Shown here: one piece after another, positions 32,996 to 37,658 of the stretch
How the letters are laid out: every line of letters starts with the position of its first letter
Position numbering within the stretch: the first letter of the stretch is position 1
NCBI GenBank assembly: GCA_012728785.1
Contig: JAAYEK010000281.1
Span: 1 to 37,658 of the forward strand
Source: Bacillota bacterium
GTDB lineage: Bacteria > Bacillota > UBA4882 > UBA8346
Direction: 5' to 3'
Length of the DNA: 37,658 nucleotides
Position numbers and translations under genes: made by a program
The notes under the pieces: model-generated
Database searches by the model: none
Told to the model about the DNA's origin: nothing
The model's input: only the letters and a program-made list of their open reading frames with translations

Positions 32996-33817
32996 ATGCT
33001 TATTAAAACTTTAGTGGAAAACACATCTATTTCAGAAGACTTCGGTAGCGAGCATGGCTTGAGCCTATATATAGAAACCACGAAACACCAAATATTGTTT
33101 GATGTGGGCGCAAGCGGGTTGTTTCTTCAAAATGCTGTAAAACTCGGAGTAAATATTGCTGATGTTGATTTTCTTGTAATTTCACACGGGCATAACGACC
33201 ATGGCGGAGGCTTAAAGGCATTCTTGGGGGAAAACGACAGAGCAAAAGTATACCTCCATCAACAGGCCTTTGATAAGCATTATGCATTACGTTCAACTGG
33301 TAAACCGGAACTGATCGGCCTAGATGAGGATCTGAAGCCGAATAGGCAAATCCGATTTACTTCAGATGGTTATTCCATTGACCAGGGGGTTTGGTTATTC
33401 TCAAATATCACGCCAAAAGAGCCCCGGCCAAAATCAAATAGTAATTTGTTAACTGAGCATAATGGGCAAACTACGGACGATGCCTTTGCTCATGAACAAT
33501 ACCTGGTGATCGAGGAAGATGGAAAGACCCTATTAGTAACAGGCTGCGCCCATAAGGGCATCATCAATATACTTGAGCAGTTTCAGGCACTTAAAGGGCG
33601 AATGCCCGACTATGTGATAGGCGGATTTCATCTTTCCAGCCGTTCCGGCGGCAATGAGGACCGTGATACCATAGATAGAATTGGCAAATACTTAATGGGT
33701 ACCAAAGCAAAGTATTATACCTGCCATTGTACAGGCATAGAAGCCTACAAAAGGCTGAAATCGATTATGGGTGATAACATTGGTTACCTATCGGCAGGCA
33801 GTATAATAAGAACCTAA
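32996..33817 (+). CDS. MBL-fold metallo-hydrolase
   Basis: A 273-residue metallo-beta-lactamase-fold protein. The metal site is SHGHNDHGGG near 63-72 (HxHxDH), with LVTGCAHKGIINI, GGFHLSSR and the C-terminal YYTCHCTGIEAYKRL. The order and the CHCTG motif place it in the group of cluster-associated MBL proteins annotated as 7,8-dihydropterin-6-methyl-aminobenzene-phosphate synthase-like, but the operon gives no link to methanopterin. It could be a hydrolase or an iron-containing sensor. It lacks any flavodoxin-like extension, so is not a flavo-diiron protein. It lies between the ATPases and the Mrp gene in the same transcription unit. Confidence 0.85.
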   Translation: MLIKTLVENTSISEDFGSEHGLSLYIETTKHQILFDVGASGLFLQNAVKLGVNIADVDFLVISHGHNDHGGGLKAFLGENDRAKVYLHQQAFDKHYALRSTGKPELIGLDEDLKPNRQIRFTSDGYSIDQGVWLFSNITPKEPRPKSNSNLLTEHNGQTTDDAFAHEQYLVIEEDGKTLLVTGCAHKGIINILEQFQALKGRMPDYVIGGFHLSSRSGGNEDRDTIDRIGKYLMGTKAKYYTCHCTGIEAYKRLKSIMGDNIGYLSAGSIIRT

Positions 33818-33832
33818 TAAAGGAGCAAGATT

Positions 33833-34672
33833 ATGAGCGAGAATTGTAATCAGAGCTGTGGCAGTTGTTCGGAGGACTGTGCCGAGCGAAAGGAAGAGAA
33901 AAATGATTTCTCCGAGAAACCACATGAAATGAGCAGTATTAAAAAGGTCATTGGTGTTGTTAGTGGCAAAGGTGGAGTTGGTAAGTCGCTGGTAACCTCG
34001 ATGCTTGCGGTTACTATGAAAAGAATGGGCTATCATACCGCCATTCTGGATGCGGACGTTACCGGGCCTTCGATCCCAAAAGCCTTTGGTGTCAAGGAGA
34101 AGGCCGCAGGCAGTGAATTCGGCCTATTTCCGGTTAAAACTAAGACCGGTATTGACATTATGTCAGTTAATTTGCTTTTAGAAAACGATACCGACCCGGT
34201 TGTCTGGAGAGGGCCGATTATTGCCGGTACCGTCAAGCAGTTTTGGACTGATGTCATCTGGAGCGGTGTGGATTATATGTTCATCGATATGCCGCCGGGA
34301 ACCGGCGATGTTCCCCTTACGGTATTTCAATCTATTGCTGTTGACGGGATTATCGTTGTGACCTCACCTCAGGAGCTGGTATCGATGATTGTATCTAAAG
34401 CGGTTAAGATGGCCAAGATGATGAATATCCCCATTATCGGCCTGGTGGAAAACATGTCTTATTTTAAATGCCCTGACAATGGCAAGGATTATCAGATATT
34501 TGGCGAAAGCCATATTGAAGAAATTGCTGATAAACATGATTTAAAGGTTCTTGCTAAACTACCGATTGACCCGAAGATTTCAGCCGCATGTGACAAGGGT
34601 ATGATCGAGCTTTTTGAAGGTAATTGGCTGGAGCCGGTTGCAAAAATAATAGAAAAAATAGAGGAAAACTAA
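33833..34672 (+). CDS. mrp: Mrp/NBP35-type iron-sulphur cluster carrier ATPase
   Basis: A 279-residue P-loop ATPase of the ApbC/Mrp/NBP35 class that binds and transfers [4Fe-4S] clusters. The N terminus has a Cys cluster (Cys5, Cys9, Cys12, Cys16 in SENCNQSCGSCSEDC) as in eukaryotic Nbp35. Walker A is IGVVSGKGGVGKSLVTSM near 40-57; DADVTGPSIPKAFG and FIDMPPGTGDVPLT follow; the C-terminal block is ENMSYFKCPDNGKDYQIFG. In most Mrp proteins this block has CPxC for the bridging cluster; here the second Cys is Asn (CPDN), so the bridging cluster may be absent or differently held. AAAGGAG precedes ATG 33833. Confidence 0.93.
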   Translation: MSENCNQSCGSCSEDCAERKEEKNDFSEKPHEMSSIKKVIGVVSGKGGVGKSLVTSMLAVTMKRMGYHTAILDADVTGPSIPKAFGVKEKAAGSEFGLFPVKTKTGIDIMSVNLLLENDTDPVVWRGPIIAGTVKQFWTDVIWSGVDYMFIDMPPGTGDVPLTVFQSIAVDGIIVVTSPQELVSMIVSKAVKMAKMMNIPIIGLVENMSYFKCPDNGKDYQIFGESHIEEIADKHDLKVLAKLPIDPKISAACDKGMIELFEGNWLEPVAKIIEKIEEN

Positions 34673-34673
34673 A

Positions 34674-35033
34674 ATGATGAAAATTGCTGTAGCAAGCGAT
34701 ATGGGAATGGTGACTGAGCACTTTGGACATTGCGAAGGGTTTATGATTTTTGACACCGAAAATAAGCAAATCCTCAAAAGTGAAACCATTGCCAATCCCG
34801 GACACAGACCTGGGTTTTTGCCCAATTTCTTAAATGACATGGGTGTTAAGGTAATTATTTCAGGTGGCATGGGTGGCGGAGCCATTGACATCTTCAATGA
34901 AAAAAACATTGAGGTTATTGTAGGAGCAAGAGGTAATGCCAAAGCAGCGGTAGAAGCGTACCTGCAGGGTTCCCTAAAATCAACTGGTTCCGTTTGCCAT
35001 GAACATCAGCATCATGGTGAATGTGGCGAATAG
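34674..35033 (+). CDS. Second NifX/NafY-type protein with His-rich tail
   Basis: A 119-residue member of the same NifX/orange-protein fold as the 30910 gene. It opens KIAVASDMGMVTEHFGHCEG (His and Cys near the cluster site), then FMIFDTENKQI, and VKVIISGGMGGGAIDIFNEK. It ends with VCHEHQHHGECGE, a His/Cys tail that suggests metal binding. ATG at 34674 or 34677 (adjacent Met codons) is one to four bases after the Mrp stop. It is the last gene of the operon; no clear terminator follows before the HicA remnant. Confidence 0.88.
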   Translation: MMKIAVASDMGMVTEHFGHCEGFMIFDTENKQILKSETIANPGHRPGFLPNFLNDMGVKVIISGGMGGGAIDIFNEKNIEVIVGARGNAKAAVEAYLQGSLKSTGSVCHEHQHHGECGE

Positions 35034-35037
35034 ATAT

Positions 35038-35319
35038 TTAGATTTTTCTTAGATAATTATTGAATTCGTCAAAGTTCTTAAAACCTAATTGTTTAATATA
35101 ACTATTAAAAGTACCGGTAGGAATATCGCGACCTCCGGCATGTTCATGAATACAAATAGTTATGGGGAGCTTATTAAGAGGGCTAACGCCTTTCCAGATA
35201 ACTCCCTTTTTACCTTGAGTAGCAGTAAATCCTAATGCTTGACAGACTTTAGCTAAATCCCTAATTATTTGTAATTGTGAAGGTCCAAAGAAAGACGATG
35301 GAGAATAGTTTGTTGATAA
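35038..35319 (-). pseudogene. HicA-like toxin remnant
   Basis: A minus-strand frame, open between stops, ends GGRDIPTGTFNSYIKQLGFK and NFDEFNNYLRKI, preceded by LPITICIHEHA and IWKGVSPLNK. This matches the C-terminal half of HicA/YcfA toxins (catalytic-region His and the DIPxGTxxSIxKQLG block). No ATG, GTG or TTG occurs in frame anywhere upstream before the stop, and there is no HicB antitoxin beside it. I infer an inactive fragment in the 308-bp gap between the NifX operon and the MTHFR gene. Confidence 0.6.
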
Positions 35320-35341
35320 TTAACTGGAACTAAGAGGTCAC

Positions 35342-36262
35342 ATGTTAAAAGAAAAGATAATCAATAAACAAGCCGGAATATTGACTTACGGAATAACACC
35401 GCCGAAACAAAACAACTCCGGCGAAAAAATCCGCGAGATTGCGGAGCGGCAAATAAATAGAATCCAAGGCACCAATATTGACGCTTTGATTTTATACGAT
35501 ATTCAAGAGGAATCGGACCGGATCAAGGAGGAAAGACCATTTTCCTTTTTGCCTACTTTAGATCCGGTTGATTATGAACAAAGGTATCTGAAGGATCTGG
35601 ATCTGCCTAAAATCATTTACCGTTGTGTCGGCAAGTATTCCCGGGAAGAATTCGCTCAATGGCTGGAATTAGATCCGAAAAAGGACCGATTCTCGGTTTT
35701 TGTGGGAGCGGCTTCTCATAAACAACCGGTCAAGCTTAGACTGACCGAAGCCTATCAATTAAGGAGAGAAATCGGCAACAACTTAATGTTAGGCGGTATT
35801 ACAATACCGGAAAGACATTTAAGACAACCAGACGAACATCTCCGAATCGTTCAAAAGACAGAGAATGGGTGCAAGTTCTTTGTTTCTCAGACCACCTATA
35901 ATGTAGAAGCTTCGAAGAACCTCATCTCCGATTACTACTATTATTGCCAGGCCCAAAATATTGAGATGGTTCCGATATTATTTACCCTGTCACCCTGCGG
36001 CTCTTTGAAAACCTTGGAATTTATGAAATGGTTGGGAATCAGTATTCCGAGATGGTTGGAAAACGAGTTGATAAATTCGGAAGATATTTTGGAAAAATCA
36101 ATCGCCTTAGAAAGACTGATTTTTCAAGAATTACTGGACTTCGCCTTGGAAAAACAAATCCCGATTGGCTGTAATATTGAGAGCGTATCGATCCGGAAAG
36201 CCGAAATCGAGGCATCGGTTGAATTGGTGAAGGAAATTAAATTGATGCTGATGAACGCTTAG
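35342..36262 (+). CDS. Methylenetetrahydrofolate reductase-like protein
   Basis: A 306-residue TIM-barrel protein of the MetF/MTHFR family, which reduces methylene-H4folate to methyl-H4folate. It begins ILTYGITPPKQNNSGEKI with the family's ITPP and later shows TNIDALILYDIQEESDR (normally the NxxDxI region), VFVGAASHKQPVKLRLTEAY, GGITIPERH and GCKFFVSQTTYNVEA. It is divergent from E. coli MetF, and the NADH site is not obvious. The C-terminal half has a Cys (LSPCGS) but no cluster motif. AAGAGGT precedes ATG 35342. It stands alone; no other one-carbon genes are in the window. An anaerobic ferredoxin-linked form is possible. Confidence 0.75.
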   Translation: MLKEKIINKQAGILTYGITPPKQNNSGEKIREIAERQINRIQGTNIDALILYDIQEESDRIKEERPFSFLPTLDPVDYEQRYLKDLDLPKIIYRCVGKYSREEFAQWLELDPKKDRFSVFVGAASHKQPVKLRLTEAYQLRREIGNNLMLGGITIPERHLRQPDEHLRIVQKTENGCKFFVSQTTYNVEASKNLISDYYYYCQAQNIEMVPILFTLSPCGSLKTLEFMKWLGISIPRWLENELINSEDILEKSIALERLIFQELLDFALEKQIPIGCNIESVSIRKAEIEASVELVKEIKLMLMNA

Positions 36263-36314
36263 ATTATGAATTATAGCAGTTCCTAATTCTACTGCAACAA
36301 CTCAATGAATATTC

Positions 36315-36343
36315 TTGATCAAATCTGGAATATGATATATAAT
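36315..36343 (+). promoter_or_regulatory. Promoter of the Fur/Zur-ZnuA unit
   Basis: TTGATC (36315-36320), 17 bases, perfect TATAAT (36338-36343), about 40 bases before the ATG at 36384. Confidence 0.75.
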
Positions 36344-36346
36344 ACA

Positions 36347-36365
36347 AACGCAACTAAATTGCATT
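36347..36365. promoter_or_regulatory. Zur/Fur-type 9-1-9 operator candidate
   Basis: AACGCAACT-A-AATTGCATT is a 9-1-9 dyad with 7 of 9 positions complementary, directly downstream of the -10 and near the transcription start. The geometry fits Fur-family boxes. The adjacent regulator gene and zinc transporter make zinc autoregulation the natural reading. Confidence 0.6.
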
Positions 36366-36383
36366 TAGAAAGTTGGGATCAAA

Positions 36384-36791
36384 ATGTCCGCTATTGTCCA
36401 AATCTTACATGACGCCGGTTTAAAACATACACCAGGCCGGGAGGCTTTACTTGATTTATTGATGAATAGTAGCGGTCCAATGACCCAGGAAGAGATTTCT
36501 TGGAGGTTAAGAGGTTTCGGATTAAACCGGGTCACTATTTATCGGGCTTTGGATTCCTTTACCAAGGCAGGGATCGTTCATCGGGTGGAAAATGGTGATC
36601 GGGTTTGGAAGTTCGCTTTTTGCGGATGCGGTAACCATGGTCATTGCCACCCCCATTTTATCTGCCGTAACTGCGGAAAGGTTGAATGTCTATCCGGAAT
36701 TAAACTGCCGGATATTCCCAAGCCCAAGTCCGGTTATATCGTGGAAGAACGGGAGTTTTATTTACGGGGATTATGCTGCCGATGCTCATAA
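36384..36791 (+). CDS. zur: Fur family regulator, probably Zur (zinc uptake)
   Basis: A 135-residue Fur-family repressor. The winged helix is at 14-75: PGREALLDLLMNSSGPMTQE, then RVTIYRALDSFTKAGIVHR. The structural zinc site is CRNC (Cys94, Cys97) with CCRC near the C terminus (Cys131-Cys134). His/Cys residues in CGCGNHGHCHPHF form the likely regulatory site. It is closest in style to Zur, although Fur and PerR cannot be excluded by eye. The zinc-type substrate-binding gene begins 45 bases later, which supports Zur. ATG 36384 has only a weak ribosome-binding site. Confidence 0.85.
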   Translation: MSAIVQILHDAGLKHTPGREALLDLLMNSSGPMTQEEISWRLRGFGLNRVTIYRALDSFTKAGIVHRVENGDRVWKFAFCGCGNHGHCHPHFICRNCGKVECLSGIKLPDIPKPKSGYIVEEREFYLRGLCCRCS

Positions 36792-36836
36792 AAGCGGCCT
36801 CAATAAGATTTTAAAACAACTAATTTGGGGATAAAG

Positions 36837-37658
36837 ATGAAAAGGACATATTATTTATTAGTTTTTCTATTGATTGTTGCCTTCGGTTTTGGTTGGTTTC
36901 TGTTTAATAAAGCGGATGTTGATGTTTCCAACAGTTCCAAACTGCAGGTGACCGTAAGCATACCCTTGCTCCGCAATTTGGTGGAAAAAATCGGCGGAGA
37001 AGAGGTGGCGGTTGATAGCATTGTCAACGGGCCTAATTGCAATCATGAATTCGAACCGGCCTCCGGCGACTTAATCAATGTATCCAAATCCGCCATTTAT
37101 GTCAAAGTAGGTCTGGGGTTTGACACTTGGGCGGATAATTTGGTTCAAAATGCCGGTGAAAAAGTTTTATTGATCGATGCTTCCCATGGTGTGACTGTCA
37201 TCAAAGACGAACATGATGAAGATCAACCTGAAGCAGATGAAGAGCGCGGAGACCATGAAGAACACAGCACAGAAGGGGATCATGTTGAAGCAGATCACCA
37301 TCATCATGAATTAGGCAACCCCCATTATTGGGGTGATCCCGAAAATGTCAAAATCATGGCTGGGAATATCTTAGAGGGATTGTGCCAAGCTTTTCCGGAA
37401 AAGAAAGATTCTTTTACCCGGAATTACCGGATTTATATGTCGGAAATCGAACGGACCGTAGGGGAATTGAAAGCCGAATTAAATAAGATTACGGATCAGC
37501 GGATTCTTAGTTATTCAGCGGCTTTCCCGTATTTTTACCGCTATTTCGGTTTGGATGTATTGGAAACGGTTGAAACCACTTGTGAACAAGAAGTCTCCCC
37601 GAAGCGTCTGGCCGAAGTGATTACCGCGGCCAAAGCCGGGCAAATCAAAGTCGTTGTC
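36837..37658 (+). CDS. znuA: Metal ABC transporter substrate-binding protein, ZnuA-like (cut by window end)
   Basis: The first 274 codons of a periplasmic-type binding protein of the cluster A-I family that captures zinc or manganese. It starts MKRTYYLLVFLLIVAFGFGW, a membrane-spanning N terminus without a lipobox Cys, so it looks anchored rather than a lipoprotein. Mature motifs: VTVSIPLLRNLVEKIGGEEV, the metal-binding His in NCNHEFEPASGD, the His-rich loop around DHHHHELGNPHYWGDP, and EQEVSPKRLAEVI. The Asp/Glu/His-rich insert before it (DEHDEDQPEADEER) is typical of zinc-specific ZnuA. GGGG at 36827-36830 serves the ATG. The permease and ATPase genes should follow outside the window. Confidence 0.9.
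   Translation, partial: MKRTYYLLVFLLIVAFGFGWFLFNKADVDVSNSSKLQVTVSIPLLRNLVEKIGGEEVAVDSIVNGPNCNHEFEPASGDLINVSKSAIYVKVGLGFDTWADNLVQNAGEKVLLIDASHGVTVIKDEHDEDQPEADEERGDHEEHSTEGDHVEADHHHHELGNPHYWGDPENVKIMAGNILEGLCQAFPEKKDSFTRNYRIYMSEIERTVGELKAELNKITDQRILSYSAAFPYFYRYFGLDVLETVETTCEQEVSPKRLAEVITAAKAGQIKVVV

Noticed and set aside
30910-35033. Nitrogenase gene cluster
   Set aside because: NifX-fold proteins are present but nifH, nifD, nifK, nifE, nifN and nifB are all absent.
36592-36834. Plus-strand 80-codon frame overlapping the Fur gene end
   Set aside because: Out-of-frame reading of the Fur-family gene that happens to pass its stop; no family similarity.

Overview
The window looks like a chromosomal segment from a low-to-mid GC, anaerobic, Gram-positive-type bacterium (Bacillota; a Clostridia/Limnochordia/Hydrogenispora-like lineage is my guess and is not proven by the sequence). 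The reasons are strong AGGAGG ribosome-binding sites, sigma-A-type promoters, a SleB-like cortex hydrolase, DegV, YhfC, type II pantothenate kinase, a second divergent gyrase/topo IV pair, and an iron-sulphur MinD/Mrp/NifX cluster typical of anaerobes. No rRNA, tRNA, CRISPR array or complete transposon was seen.

Layout. 1-2.3 kb: the truncated end of an acyltransferase, a DUF998 membrane protein and a helical hypothetical protein. 2.4-8.1 kb: P1/DmpA-type peptidase, coaBC, LysM-SleB hydrolase, and a Na/Pi-cotransporter plus PhoU pair. 8.2-13.4 kb (minus strand): cold-shock protein, and parE, parC and DUF188 genes in one direction, with a palindrome and a polypurine repeat between parE and parC. 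13.7-17.3 kb (plus): DegV, NdpA-like nucleoid protein and M32 carboxypeptidase. 17.4-19.5 kb (minus): htpG followed by a tiny coupled ORF. 19.7-23.3 kb: YhfC protease, nitronate monooxygenase-like enzyme, zinc-ribbon protein, a long palindromic element and a DUF3298 protein. 23.3-26.06 kb (minus): an OPT transporter and type II pantothenate kinase operon behind a leader RNA with a terminator and a competing stem. 26.3-29.1 kb (minus): a large secreted GH30 glycosidase with carbohydrate-binding modules. 29.1-30.0 kb: a 21-bp tandem repeat and a small gene whose start is out of frame. 30.06-35.03 kb (plus): an eight-gene DUF5320-DUF134-NifX-MinD/Fd-MinD/Fd-MBL-Mrp-NifX operon behind a promoter bracketed by a perfect inverted repeat; it resembles the poorly understood 'orange protein' (ORP) clusters. 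35.0-37.66 kb: a HicA-like remnant, an MTHFR-like gene, and a Fur/Zur regulator with a zinc-binding ABC substrate protein (cut by the window end) behind a 9-1-9 dyad.

How the genes work together. Coenzyme A biosynthesis is represented twice (coaBC and pantothenate kinase), the latter coupled to an OPT transporter under the candidate riboswitch. NptA-like and PhoU proteins form a phosphate unit. The Zur-like regulator and ZnuA form a zinc unit. The 30-35 kb operon probably handles iron-sulphur or metal clusters. Intergenic regions hold several gene remnants (acyltransferase, DUF4143 ATPase, HicA) and repeats.

The best candidates for something undescribed are the leader RNA at 25.89-26.03 kb, the ORP-like operon with its bipartite operator, and two genes that lack a usable in-frame start codon (8.56-8.99 kb and 29.64-29.90 kb). 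All calls are from reading the sequence; no database search was run.
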